Source: DATDFB01 sp035276475 (GTDB taxonomy: Bacteria > Acidobacteriota > Thermoanaerobaculia > Gp7-AA8). From it: a stretch of DNA of 64,000 nt. The number at the start of each line of letters is the position of its first letter. Positions within the stretch are counted from its first letter, which is position 1. The translations under genes and the position numbers were made by a program. The stretch covers positions 1 through 64,000 of the forward strand of contig DATELQ010000088.1 of NCBI GenBank assembly GCA_035276475.1, in the 5' to 3' direction. Under the pieces are notes generated by a model, which was not told where the DNA came from, made no database searches, and worked only from the letters and a program-made list of their open reading frames with translations. Positions 8,039 to 17,467 of this stretch are shown one piece after another.

Positions 8039-9115
8039 GTGATCCGTTTTGCCCGCGAGCGCGTCTTCGAGCTGATCGCGGCCGCGCTCGCGGCCTTCGT
8101 TCTCCTCACCGGCCGTGTCACGCCGCGCGCGGCGTTGCGCGCGATCGACGCCGACCTCCTCCTCGTCCTCTTCGCGCTCCTCGTCGCGGTCGAGATCGTC
8201 CGCGCCTCCGGCTACCTCGACCTCGCCGTAGCGAAGACCGTCGCGCGCTTTCACACAACGCGGGGCTTCGGCTTCGCGCTCATCGTCATGACCGGCGCGC
8301 TGGCGGCGCTCGTCACAAACGACGTCACGCTCTTCGTCGTCATCCCCTTCACCGTCGTCGCCTCGCGCTTCTCCGACTTCGACGTCGAGGACACCGTGAT
8401 CCTCGAAGTCATCGCCGCGAACCTCCTCGGATGCCTCACGCCGCTCGGCAATCCGCAGAACCTCTTCGTCTTCCACGAGTCCGGCTGGAGCGCCGCGCAT
8501 TTCGTCGCCACGATGGCGCCGTTCGTCGCCTGCAGCTTCGCCGGGCTGCTCCTCGCGCTCTTTCTCCTCGGTCCATCGCGGCGGATGGAGAAAACCGATT
8601 CGCACCTGCCGCCGCGCAACGGGAAGATGGCCGTCGCCGGCGCGATCTGCTTCGCGCTCGTGCTGCTGGAGATCGTGCGTGTCGTCAACGCCTGGCCGGC
8701 CGCGATCGCCGCTGCCATCGCCGGCGTCATCTTTCTGCGACGACGCGCGCTCGACATCGACTTCTCGATCATCCCGCTCTTCTTTTTCGCCTTCATCGTC
8801 ATCGCCGGGCTGCCGCGCGTGCGCATGACGAACCTCTTCTGGGCCGCGGTTGGGCTCTCGCAAGTCATCTCGAACGTGCCGGCCACCGTGCTGCTGTCGC
8901 CGTTCGCGCGCGGCGACTGGGCCACGCTGCTCTACGGCGCCAACGCCGGCGGCTGCGGCACGATCATCGCCTCCCTCGCGAACCTCCTCGGGTGGCGCAT
9001 CTACGTCCGCGAGTCGAACCGCGACCGCCGCTTTTTCTGGCGGCTGACCGCGGTCAACGTCGCCTTCCTGGCCTGGGTCGTCCTCACTTCATACTTTTAT
9101 CGCGGGCGGCTCTGA
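8039..9115 (+). CDS. SLC13/ArsB-type anion permease
   Basis: 358 residues from the GTG at 8039, chosen because CATAAT lies six bases upstream and the first basic residues precede a membrane segment there. About ten hydrophobic segments are visible. Family motifs include ALVTNDVTLFVVIPF, CLTPLGNPQNLFVF (helical-hairpin signature) and its pseudo-repeat SNVPATVLLSPF followed by GANAGGCGTIIASLANLLG. These belong to the ion-transporter superfamily that includes dicarboxylate and arsenite carriers. The substrate cannot be read from the sequence; no ars genes are near. The 3' end overlaps the convergent M28 peptidase by 32 bases. Confidence 0.8.
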   Translation: MIRFARERVFELIAAALAAFVLLTGRVTPRAALRAIDADLLLVLFALLVAVEIVRASGYLDLAVAKTVARFHTTRGFGFALIVMTGALAALVTNDVTLFVVIPFTVVASRFSDFDVEDTVILEVIAANLLGCLTPLGNPQNLFVFHESGWSAAHFVATMAPFVACSFAGLLLALFLLGPSRRMEKTDSHLPPRNGKMAVAGAICFALVLLEIVRVVNAWPAAIAAAIAGVIFLRRRALDIDFSIIPLFFFAFIVIAGLPRVRMTNLFWAAVGLSQVISNVPATVLLSPFARGDWATLLYGANAGGCGTIIASLANLLGWRIYVRESNRDRRFFWRLTAVNVAFLAWVVLTSYFYRGRL

Positions 9116-10745
9116 ACTCGTCGCCGGGCAGCCAGTTCGGCATCTCCGCCGTGTTCGCCGCTTCCCATCCGAGCCAGAACCCGAGCTGCGCCATCTGCTG
9201 CGCCTCCGACCAGTCCCACTTCGGATCGAAGTTGTCGCTCGGCTCGTGGTAGTGATGCTCGCGGAAGTCCTCGGCCATCTTCTTTCCCCATCCGGCCGGC
9301 TTGCCGATCACGTCGAGGCCGGGATCGACCGACACCGCCGGGATGCCGACCTTGGCAAGGCTGAAGTGATCGGAGCGGTAGTAGTGGCCCTGCTCCGGCT
9401 CCGGGTCGGGAATGATCTTCAGCCCGAGGGCGCTCGTGATCTTCTGCGCGGCGGGATAGAACGTCGTCCGCTCGATACCGTTCATCGTCACGTCGCTGAC
9501 GCGGCCGAGCTCGTAGATCATGTCGAAGTTGAGATCCATGGCGATGCGGCCCGCGGGAACGGGCGGGTTCTGCCCGAGGAAGGCCGAGCCGAGCAGCCCC
9601 TGCTCCTCGGCGGCGACGGCGGCGAAGTAGATCGAGCGCTTCGGCACCGGCTTGGTCTGCGACCACACGCGCGCCAACTCCAAGAGGATCGCGCATCCCG
9701 AGGCGTTGTCGAGCGCGCCGTTGTAAATGTTGTCGCCGTGCTCGTCGGCCTTGCCGATGCCGAAGTGATCGTGGTGCGCGCTGTAGAGCACCGCCTGCGA
9801 CTTCAGCTTCGCATCGCTTCCTTCGAGCTTGGCGACGACGTTGCCGGTGTCGAACTTGCGCAGCTTGCTGGCGATCGTGCCGGACAACTTGTAGCCGAGC
9901 GGCACCGGCTTGAAGTCGCGCGACGCGGCCGCCTTCGTCAGCTGAGCGAGATCGTGACCCGCGGCCTTGAAGAGCTTCGCCGCAGTCTGCTCCGTCACCC
10001 ACGAGGCGAAGTGCAGCGCCGGCTGCCCGGGCTTCAGGCCGATGAACGATGTCTCCGTCCCCCACGAGTTGCTGACGACGCTCCACGGGTAGCCGGCCGC
10101 GTTGTTCGTGTGGATCAGGATCACGCCGCGCGCGCCGAGGCGCGTGCCCATCTCGTACTTGTAGGTCCAGCGGCCGTAGTACGTGCGCGCCTTTCCTTTG
10201 AAGAGATTCGGCTCCTGCGCGCTGGCCGGCGGATCGTCGACGAGCATGACGAGCGTCTTGCCCTTGGTGTCGAGGCCTTTGTAGTCGTCCCAGCGATACT
10301 CCGGCGCGACGACGCCGTGCCCGACGAAGACGACCTCGGAGTCGAGCGCGCTCTTCTCTTCCTGCGACTGGTCGGTGGCGACGAAGTCGTCGAGGTATTT
10401 GAGCGGGCCGATGGCCGGCGCGCCCGCCTTCGTGAACGAAACCGAGGTGCGCTCGGGGTCCATGGTGATGCCGATCAGCGGCACTTTCTGGATGAACGAG
10501 CCGTGGTCGCCGGCAGGTTTGAGACCGTACGCGGCGAACTGCGTGGCGATGTACTCCATGGCCAACTCGCCGCCGCGCGTGCCGGGGCCGCGGCCTTCGA
10601 GGAGGTCGCTGGCTAGGAACTTGTCGTGCGCCGCAATCGTGTCCTTGCGGATCGACTTCATCGCGGTTTGCACGGCTGGCGGCGCCGAGGCGGACGTCGC
10701 GAAGATCAGGAGAAGAAGGGGGAGTGGGAGCCATTTGCGCGTCAT
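9084..10745 (-). CDS. Secreted M28-family zinc aminopeptidase
   Basis: 553 residues from the ATG at 10745 (an alternative ATG lies at 10757). A signal peptide ends near SASA (about residue 21). A PA-type insertion domain (about 120-290) precedes the catalytic domain. Metal ligands are visible: SAHHDH near 320, GALDNASG, VAAEEQG with the general-base glutamate, an aspartate in LNFDMIYE, and SDHFSL near the end. It should cleave N-terminal residues from peptides in the periplasm or outside. It overlaps the permease end by 32 bases. A TATGCT hexamer sits seven bases before the ATG, suggesting a leaderless or near-leaderless mRNA. Confidence 0.9.
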   Translation of the reverse strand: MTRKWLPLPLLLLIFATSASAPPAVQTAMKSIRKDTIAAHDKFLASDLLEGRGPGTRGGELAMEYIATQFAAYGLKPAGDHGSFIQKVPLIGITMDPERTSVSFTKAGAPAIGPLKYLDDFVATDQSQEEKSALDSEVVFVGHGVVAPEYRWDDYKGLDTKGKTLVMLVDDPPASAQEPNLFKGKARTYYGRWTYKYEMGTRLGARGVILIHTNNAAGYPWSVVSNSWGTETSFIGLKPGQPALHFASWVTEQTAAKLFKAAGHDLAQLTKAAASRDFKPVPLGYKLSGTIASKLRKFDTGNVVAKLEGSDAKLKSQAVLYSAHHDHFGIGKADEHGDNIYNGALDNASGCAILLELARVWSQTKPVPKRSIYFAAVAAEEQGLLGSAFLGQNPPVPAGRIAMDLNFDMIYELGRVSDVTMNGIERTTFYPAAQKITSALGLKIIPDPEPEQGHYYRSDHFSLAKVGIPAVSVDPGLDVIGKPAGWGKKMAEDFREHHYHEPSDNFDPKWDWSEAQQMAQLGFWLGWEAANTAEMPNWLPGDEFRAARDKSMK

Positions 10746-10828
10746 GCGGGGTAGCATATCGAACCTCAAGGTAAGCGATTCGAAGGCCCGGCGCGTCAGC
10801 TCGTCTTGAATTGAAGGAGGGTTTTGGA

Positions 10829-11074
10829 ATGACCGCTCGTCGAATTTTCTCTGCCCTGGCTCTCGTCGCCCTGCTCGCCACCGGATTCGTCGCCGGCCGC
10901 GCCTCGGCCGACCAGCCGCGGATGCACGCGGCACTCGAGCACCTCCGCGCCGCGAAGGTGGAGCTCGAAGCCGCGTCCGACGACAAGGGCGGGCACCGCC
11001 GGAAGGCGCTCGCGCTGACGAAAGACGCGATTGACCAGGTCGAGCGCGGGATCGCCTTCGACCGCCGTCATTAG
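10829..11074 (+). CDS. Small secreted helical protein
   Basis: 81 residues from the ATG at 10829, with a strong ribosome binding site (AAGGAGG, 10814-10820). A cleavable signal peptide ends near GRASA. The mature part is two amphipathic helices with the pattern LEHLRAAKVELEAASDDKGG and HRRKALALTKDAIDQVERGI, which I recognise from small conserved exported proteins of unknown role in several phyla. A strong intrinsic terminator follows, so it is probably monocistronic. Confidence 0.75.
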   Translation: MTARRIFSALALVALLATGFVAGRASADQPRMHAALEHLRAAKVELEAASDDKGGHRRKALALTKDAIDQVERGIAFDRRH

Positions 11075-11080
11075 CTCGTC

Positions 11081-11110
11081 AAAGGGGGCAGGAAACTGCC
11101 CCCTTTTGTT
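11081..11110 (+). terminator. Intrinsic terminator after small secreted protein
   Basis: An 11-bp perfect stem, AAAGGGGGCAG pairing with CTGCCCCCTTT, closed by a GAAA tetraloop and followed by T residues, begins seven bases after the stop codon. Confidence 0.92.
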
Positions 11111-11216
11111 ACAAAACTGAGTCCGGCGACACGCATGAGCGTCTGAAGCTGCGAAAAAGTTGATCGGGAGGGTAGGGATTTCGGGACATAAATCACTCCT
11201 AGGAAGAGTGCAGTTT

Positions 11217-11435
11217 ATGTACACCGAGGAATTGGATGTTTTCACCGAAAGTCGCCTCCCGCTCCAGGAACGGGTCGTCGACAAGCTTGCCGACATCATG
11301 TTTGCCAGCGACATGATCATCGACATGCTCAACGACCAGCGTTTCGAGAAGGCGCAGCAGCTCGAGACCGTCGTCCCCGCGGTCAAGCGGATCTACGACG
11401 AGGTCAACGGCCTAATGCGCAAGCTCACGGACTGA
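11217..11435 (+). CDS. Small hypothetical helical protein (72 aa)
   Basis: 72 residues from the ATG at 11217, preceded by AGGAAG (11201-11206) at suitable spacing. The product is acidic and helical, with IMFASDMIIDMLNDQRF and VKRIYDEVNGLMRKL segments; no cysteine, signal peptide or known motif is visible. I do not recognise the family. The ribosome binding site lies in the loop of a small CACTC/GAGTG hairpin (11198-11214). It is followed after 50 bases by the diguanylate cyclase gene and could be co-transcribed with it. Confidence 0.65.
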   Translation: MYTEELDVFTESRLPLQERVVDKLADIMFASDMIIDMLNDQRFEKAQQLETVVPAVKRIYDEVNGLMRKLTD

Positions 11436-11485
11436 AGATCCGGCGGCGGCGGACCGACGTATCCTGCTCTGACGAGCAGCGCGCG

Positions 11486-12819
<1,334 letters not shown>

Positions 12820-12823
<4 letters not shown>

Positions 12824-13181
12824 GAGGCTAGGGCGACGAGGTCGTCGAGGCTCATCGACACGACCGCGTGAAGACGATGCACATCGACTGCGCGGTCGCG
12901 GTTCGCGATGAGCTCCCGCAAGTTCGTGGCGGTGACGAGTCGTTGTGCCGATTCGTGCTCGATCACTCCCTGATCGCCGAGATCGCGAAAGATGTTGCCG
13001 TACGTCTCGGGAACGATCAGCCCTGCCCCGCAGTCGAACGATCAAGCGGGAAATCGCCGGCGTATCGAGCCTCGCGCCACTCCCCAATCCGATCGTCCTG
13101 CTGCGTATTCAACAGCAGCGCATACGCGATACGGTCATCCGCGAGCAGAACCTCCCGCAGCGATTCGTCCATGGCGCCCAT
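12820..13181 (-). pseudogene. Decayed MNT/HepT-type toxin-antitoxin pair
   Basis: On the minus strand an ATG at 13181 opens 54 codons (MGAMDESLREVLLADDRIAY...), reading like the start of a minimal nucleotidyltransferase antitoxin but lacking its GSxARG core. It stops at 13017. An overlapping frame runs to 12820 with LIVPETYGNIFRDLG, GVIEHESAQRLVTATNLREL and VDVHRLHAVV, the order and spacing of HepT toxins (PETY..F..L...GVI...A..L....LRN). The toxin's RN-xxx-HxY motif is replaced by RELIANRD and its N-terminus is absent. Both halves therefore look inactive. This region holds no other gene. Confidence 0.5.
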
Positions 13182-13182
13182 G

Positions 13183-13866
13183 TTACCGCCGCCGCCGCGG
13201 CTCCGAGTGCGGCGGCACCACCTCCACCCCTTGCTCCCCTCGCCGCCCGGCCGCGCCGCGGCGCGCTTTCTCCAGCGTCATGAGAAAGCCGAACGCCGGA
13301 TCCTTGAACTGCAGGTGACGGAGCACGTGCCAGTGCTTGCGCACGTACGACTGCAGGTACGTGAGCGCGTGGCCCAAAGAAATAATGCGGCAGGGAGGAA
13401 CGGCGTCGCCGGGGGGGAACGAGCCGAAGGCGATGAGGCGCACCACCACGCCCGCCCCCGACGTCGCGGTGCCGCGGTGGAGCAGATCCTCCACCACCGC
13501 CTCCTGATGCGACTCGTCGCCGAGGCGGCTGATCACCGCGCGCAGTACCTCGGGATTGCGGATTCCGGTGTTGATCCCCACCCGCCCTTCCTTCACCTCG
13601 CCGATCACCATGTCGATCGCGTCGGGCGGCGCGCCGAGGCCGGGATCGAGCTCGCCGAGGTCGAGGCCGCGCGGAGACTTGCGTCCGCGCCGCGGCATCG
13701 GCTGCCCCGTCGGCAATCCCGTCGGGAAGCGGAAGGCCAGCACGTCGATGTCCGTAATGCTTCGGACTCCGTTGCGGCCGGCCGACGCCACGATCGGATA
13801 TTCGGCGGAGGTAAAGTATCCGTTCAGTTGCAGATAGGCTTGTACGAGCGCGACGGCATGATCCAT
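13183..13866 (-). CDS. Hypothetical protein, possible PD-(D/E)XK nuclease fold
   Basis: 227 residues. The N-terminal half (ALVQAYLQLNGYFTSAEYP, then ITDIDVLAFRFP about 37-48 and MVIGEVKEGR about 86-95) has the spacing of a PD-(D/E)XK nuclease core: an aspartate in DIDVL and a GEVKEG glutamate-x-lysine. The C-terminal part (LTYLQSYVRKHWHVLRHLQFKDPAFGFL) is helical and ends in a basic tail. I recognise the family as an uncharacterised conserved protein. It is divergent from YkgJ with only 17 bases between the starts. Confidence 0.65.
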   Translation of the reverse strand: MDHAVALVQAYLQLNGYFTSAEYPIVASAGRNGVRSITDIDVLAFRFPTGLPTGQPMPRRGRKSPRGLDLGELDPGLGAPPDAIDMVIGEVKEGRVGINTGIRNPEVLRAVISRLGDESHQEAVVEDLLHRGTATSGAGVVVRLIAFGSFPPGDAVPPCRIISLGHALTYLQSYVRKHWHVLRHLQFKDPAFGFLMTLEKARRGAAGRRGEQGVEVVPPHSEPRRRR

Positions 13867-13871
13867 ACTGT

Positions 13872-13877
13872 TACAAT
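13872..13877 (+). promoter_or_regulatory. -10 hexamer TACAAT for leaderless YkgJ-type gene
   Basis: TACAAT is followed by six bases (CCTGTC) and the ATG at 13884; no ribosome binding site is possible in this space. Confidence 0.55.
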
Positions 13878-13883
13878 CCTGTC

Positions 13884-14246
13884 ATGGCTCCTTGCTACGA
13901 CTGCAGCAAATGCCCTGCGTACTGCTGCAGCTACGACAAAATCAACGTCGATAAACGCGATATCAACCGTCTTGCCAAGCACTTCGGTATCGACGCGGAA
14001 ACGGTCGTCAAACGCTTCACCAAGTCGTCGGACGACGGCCCCGTCCTCCGGCACCAGAAGGACAAGATCTACGGCACGATCTGCACCTTCCTCGACCTCA
14101 AGACCCGCCGCTGCACCATTTACGAGGCGCGGCCGGGCGTCTGCCGCGAGTATCCGGACCGTCCCCACTGCGGCTACTACGATTTTCTGAGATGGGAGCG
14201 GGAGTTTCAGGACGATCCGACGTTCGTTCCCCTCAAGCAAGGCTGA
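13884..14246 (+). CDS. YkgJ-family cysteine cluster protein
   Basis: 120 residues. Cysteines are arranged as C-x2-C-x2-C-x3-CC at the N-terminus (CYDCSKCPAYCC, 4-15), then single cysteines in TICTFLD, RRCTIYEARPGVCREYP and HCGYYDF. This matches the zinc- or iron-chelating YkgJ/CxxCxxCC family, whose function is not established. The start is set by the leaderless arrangement with TACAAT six bases upstream. Confidence 0.88.
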   Translation: MAPCYDCSKCPAYCCSYDKINVDKRDINRLAKHFGIDAETVVKRFTKSSDDGPVLRHQKDKIYGTICTFLDLKTRRCTIYEARPGVCREYPDRPHCGYYDFLRWEREFQDDPTFVPLKQG

Positions 14247-14281
14247 AATCGCCTGCTCGCCGCTTTATGTTATTTGCACCG

Positions 14282-15247
14282 ATGTCGCGGAGACTGTTAC
14301 CCGCGTTTCTGGTCGCCCTCGCCGCCGCGCCGCTGCTCGCCCAGACCGAGCAGCAGCAACAGCAGCGGATCACGGAATCGGTGTCGGTGGGCTACGTCAT
14401 GATCCCGTTCACCCCGCTGAGCAACAAAGGGATCCCCATCGTCGACCTGAAGCCGCAGGAGGTCCAGCTCCTCGTCGACGGCCAGCCCGTGCCGAGCGAC
14501 ATGTTCGAGAAGTCGACGAACGCGCCGGTGTCGTTCACGATCCTCCTCGACAGCTCCGGCTCGATGGCGCTGGCCGGGAAGATGGACGCGGCGCGCGCGG
14601 CGGTCGGCGCGCTTTTGGCCCACCGCCATCCGGGCGACGACTTCGCGCTCTACGTTTTCTCCGACACGGAAGCGCGCGAAGTTGTGCCCTTCACCGAGGA
14701 GCCGGCGAAGATCACGCGGGCCCTGGGCGACGTGAAGCCGTACGGCAAGACGGCGTTCTTCGACGCGCTGGCGACGATGCCGGAGCGCAGCCGCCTCGGC
14801 AAGAATGCTTCGCGCGCGATCATCCTGCTCAGCGACGGCATCGACAACGCCTCCACGCTCACGCGCGGCGCGCTGGCGCGGATGCTCCAGGGCGTAGCCG
14901 TGCCGATCTACCCGCTCGGCATCCGCGATCCGCACGAGATGCCGTCGGGCAATCGCGAGGAGCTGTCGGACCTCGATCTGCTCCGCGAGGTCGCCAACCT
15001 GACCGGCGGAAAACTGACGTTAGGCAACGAGCCGCAGCAGATCGCCCTCGCGGTGGCGTCGCTGGAAAAAGACCTGCGGGCACAATATTTGATCGGTTTT
15101 ACGCCCACTGGTCGTGGTGCGGTAAAGTACCGCGAAATTTCCCTCAAGCTCGCCGGGCGTATCCGCTCCGTTCGCGTCCGGGCTGGATACCTCGGCACCG
15201 AGCCACCCCTCATCGCATCAAAACGCAACGAAAGGAAGAGAAGTTGA
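14282..15247 (+). CDS. Secreted VWFA-domain protein (acidobacterial VWFA-related family)
   Basis: 321 residues from the ATG at 14282 (alternative at 14267). A signal peptide ends at LLAQ. The sequence fits the VWFA-related acidobacterial family (TIGR03436-like): an N-terminal beta domain with DLKPQEVQLLVDGQPV, then a VWFA fold with the metal-ion-dependent adhesion motif DSSGS (about 89-93) and LLSDGIDNAS. It probably binds a protein partner through a divalent metal. The stop codon overlaps the ATG of the OmpA lipoprotein (TTGATG), indicating coupling and perhaps a shared envelope function. Confidence 0.85.
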   Translation: MSRRLLPAFLVALAAAPLLAQTEQQQQQRITESVSVGYVMIPFTPLSNKGIPIVDLKPQEVQLLVDGQPVPSDMFEKSTNAPVSFTILLDSSGSMALAGKMDAARAAVGALLAHRHPGDDFALYVFSDTEAREVVPFTEEPAKITRALGDVKPYGKTAFFDALATMPERSRLGKNASRAIILLSDGIDNASTLTRGALARMLQGVAVPIYPLGIRDPHEMPSGNREELSDLDLLREVANLTGGKLTLGNEPQQIALAVASLEKDLRAQYLIGFTPTGRGAVKYREISLKLAGRIRSVRVRAGYLGTEPPLIASKRNERKRS

Positions 15248-15885
15248 TGAAATTCACCAAAATCGTGAGTCTCACCGCAGTGACGCTTGCGTTCGGCGCG
15301 TGCGCGACGAACAAGAGCGTCGATCAGAAGATCGCGGAGGCGCAGGCGGCGAACACGAAGCAGATCACGTCGGTATCGACGCAGGTGGAGGACCTCCAGC
15401 AGAAGCAGAAGGCCACCGACACGCACCTCCAGCAGACCGACCAGCAGATCGCGCAGCTCAGCCAGGAGGCTAAGGACGCGTTGAAGCGCGCGGAAGACGC
15501 GGGCGTGCTGGCCGGAAAGAAGGGGAAGGTCGTCTTCGAACAGACCTTCAACGAGGACCGCGTGCGGTTCAAGCTCGGCAAGTACGACCTCGACGACAAG
15601 TCCAAGGCCGCGCTCGACGAGTTCGCCGGCAAGGTGAAGGCTCTCACCGACCAGTACTACATCGAGATCCAGGGCCACACCGACGACACCGGCGGCCGCA
15701 AGATGAACGACGAGCTCGGAGAGCGCCGCGCTGACGAAGTGCGCCGCTACCTCTCGCGCAGCGCGAAGCTTCCGCTGAACCGGATGTCGACGATCTCGTA
15801 CGGCGACACGCTCCCCGTGGCGTCGAACAAGACGAAGAAGGGCCGCGCGGAGAACCGCCGCGTCGTGCTCGTCGTGCTCGAGTAG
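15247..15885 (+). CDS. OmpA-family peptidoglycan-associated lipoprotein with coiled coil
   Basis: 212 residues from the ATG at 15247, with AAAGGAAGAG just upstream. The signal peptide ends in the lipobox AFGAC. A heptad-rich region (about 20-90, Gln- and Ala-rich, resembling the Lpp/alanine-zipper type) leads to an OmpA-C domain with IEIQGHTDDTGGRKMN and GERRADEVRRYL, which binds diaminopimelate peptidoglycan. It likely tethers the outer membrane to the wall. It is co-expressed with the VWFA protein upstream and followed by a strong terminator. Confidence 0.93.
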   Translation: MKFTKIVSLTAVTLAFGACATNKSVDQKIAEAQAANTKQITSVSTQVEDLQQKQKATDTHLQQTDQQIAQLSQEAKDALKRAEDAGVLAGKKGKVVFEQTFNEDRVRFKLGKYDLDDKSKAALDEFAGKVKALTDQYYIEIQGHTDDTGGRKMNDELGERRADEVRRYLSRSAKLPLNRMSTISYGDTLPVASNKTKKGRAENRRVVLVVLE

Positions 15886-15911
15886 CAGCGAAGCGCATCG
15901 AATCGAAACGG

Positions 15912-15940
15912 AGGCCGGCGTACCACACGCCGGCCTTTTT
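15912..15940. terminator. Bidirectional intrinsic terminator between ompA-like gene and xth
   Basis: A perfect 10-bp stem (AGGCCGGCGT with ACGCCGGCCT), five-base loop, followed by TTTTATT on the plus strand. On the minus strand it follows the exonuclease III stop codon, which overlaps the T tract. Confidence 0.9.
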
Positions 15941-16685
15941 ATTGGAAAGACGCGACGACCGGCGCGTGGTCGCTGGTCCCCACTTCGCGCAGCGACGGGC
16001 ACGACACCGCGCGCTCCGCGAGCGACTCGGATGCGAGCACGTAGTCGAGCCGCCAGCCGATGTTGCGCTGGCGCATGTTCCGCCACGGCGCCCACCAGCT
16101 GAAGTAGCCGTCGTCGTCGGGATAGAGCCGCCGTCCGACGTCGCTCAATCCTTCCGCGATCAACGCTTCGAGCAGGTCGCGCTCCTCGGGGCGCTGGCCG
16201 ATGATGCCGGGCTTGCGCTCTTTCGGATGGACGTCCATGTCGGTGCGGGCGATGTTCATGTCGCCGCAGAGAACGAGCTTCTTGCCCGCGCCGCGCACGT
16301 CGCGCGCGTAGCCGATGAGCGCGTTGACGAAGGCGATCTTAGCGTCGTAGTCCTTGCCGCCGTTCGGGACGTAGACCGAGGCGAAGATCGTGTCGCCCGC
16401 CTCCGCCTGCACGATGCGCGTCTCGTGATCGAAGGCCGGATGCGAGAAACTCGGCTCCTCGGGAAACGTGTCGCGCCGCAGATGCAGCGCCACGCCGGAG
16501 TAGCCGCCGTGGCCGTGCCAGTAGCACCAGTAGCCGCCGAGGTTGCAGATCGCTGCGGGGACCTGCTCGATCTTCGCTTTGATCTCCTGAAGACAGACGA
16601 CGTCGGGCTGCGCCTCGGTCACCCACTGCTCGAACTGCTCGCCGCGGGCGCGGATGCCGTTGACGTTCCAGGTAGCGACTTTCAT
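15939..16685 (-). CDS. xth: Exodeoxyribonuclease III (AP endonuclease)
   Basis: 248 residues from the ATG at 16685, where the family N-terminus MKVATWNVNGIRAR begins. Catalytic residues are visible: Asn7 and Glu34 in LQEIKAK, the Tyr-containing VYVPNGG, GDMNIA (Asp/Asn pair), and the final SDHAPV with the catalytic Asp-His. It nicks DNA 5' of abasic sites and degrades 3' ends in base excision repair. Length is slightly below E. coli Xth (268). It shares a terminator with the convergent OmpA gene. Confidence 0.95.
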   Translation of the reverse strand: MKVATWNVNGIRARGEQFEQWVTEAQPDVVCLQEIKAKIEQVPAAICNLGGYWCYWHGHGGYSGVALHLRRDTFPEEPSFSHPAFDHETRIVQAEAGDTIFASVYVPNGGKDYDAKIAFVNALIGYARDVRGAGKKLVLCGDMNIARTDMDVHPKERKPGIIGQRPEERDLLEALIAEGLSDVGRRLYPDDDGYFSWWAPWRNMRQRNIGWRLDYVLASESLAERAVSCPSLREVGTSDHAPVVASFQ

Positions 16686-16793
16686 CGGGGACGGATTGTC
16701 GCCTGATCCGGACAAAAAGGGTGACTTTTGCCCGCTTTGGCCGGGCAAGCGCCCTGCATGAGCGGGCCCGACACTTTCAACGGAGGCTACTCG

Positions 16794-17462
16794 ATGCGTA
16801 AGTCGTTCGTCGTTCTCGTTCTTCTCCTCATCCCCGCTTCACTCTTCGCACAGGATTGGCGCAATCGGCGCGCGCCGCGCGACCGCTATGGCTATGGCAG
16901 TCTGGAAAACAAATTCGAGCTGACGCCGTTCGTCGGCTACACCTGGGGCGGCACGATCTACTCGAGTCAGAACAGCGTCTTCAACCAGGACGTCGACGCG
17001 GCCAGCTCCGCCAACATCGGCGTCGACTTCTCGATCCCGCTGCGCCAGGGCTTCAAGCTCGAGCTCATGGCGTCGCATCAGAACACCGACCTGCAAAACG
17101 GCGGCGGTGGCCTTTTCACGCCGAACAACAAGGTCGCCAGCATCGACATCAACTACTACCAGGCCGGCGTCCAGATCCCGTTCAACACCGGCCGCAATGT
17201 CTATCCGTTCGTGATCGTCACGGCCGGCGTGGCCAATCTCAGCCCGAACATCAGCGGCGCGACGTCGGCGACGCGCTTCGCCATGTCGGCGGGCGGCGGA
17301 GTGAAGGTGCCGATCAACCCGAACATGGGCTTCCGCTTCGACATCCGCGGCTACGTGACGAACGTCGGGCGCGACAACGGCTGCAACTACTGCGGCGACT
17401 ACGGGTACAGCGACACGTTCTATCAAGGGCAGGCGAACTTCGGCGTGTTCTTCTCGTTCTAG
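16794..17462 (+). CDS. Outer-membrane beta-barrel protein
   Basis: 222 residues from the ATG at 16794, with CGGAGG (16781-16786) upstream. A signal peptide ends at SLFAQ. The mature protein has alternating hydrophobic strands (ELTPFVGYTWGGTIY, FKLELMASHQNTDL, GVQIPFNTGRNVYPFVIVT) and ends in a strand finishing with phenylalanine (ANFGVFFSF), the classic signal for BAM-assisted insertion. It resembles OmpW/OprF-like eight-stranded barrels. A CNYCGDYG pair of cysteines near the end may form a loop disulfide. Confidence 0.83.
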   Translation: MRKSFVVLVLLLIPASLFAQDWRNRRAPRDRYGYGSLENKFELTPFVGYTWGGTIYSSQNSVFNQDVDAASSANIGVDFSIPLRQGFKLELMASHQNTDLQNGGGGLFTPNNKVASIDINYYQAGVQIPFNTGRNVYPFVIVTAGVANLSPNISGATSATRFAMSAGGGVKVPINPNMGFRFDIRGYVTNVGRDNGCNYCGDYGYSDTFYQGQANFGVFFSF

Positions 17463-17467
17463 GCGCG

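Noticed and set aside
16739..16753. Sigma54-like promoter (TGGCC...GC) before the beta-barrel gene
   Set aside because: The -12 element lacks TTGC, and no sigma54 activator is nearby; match is by chance in G+C-rich DNA.
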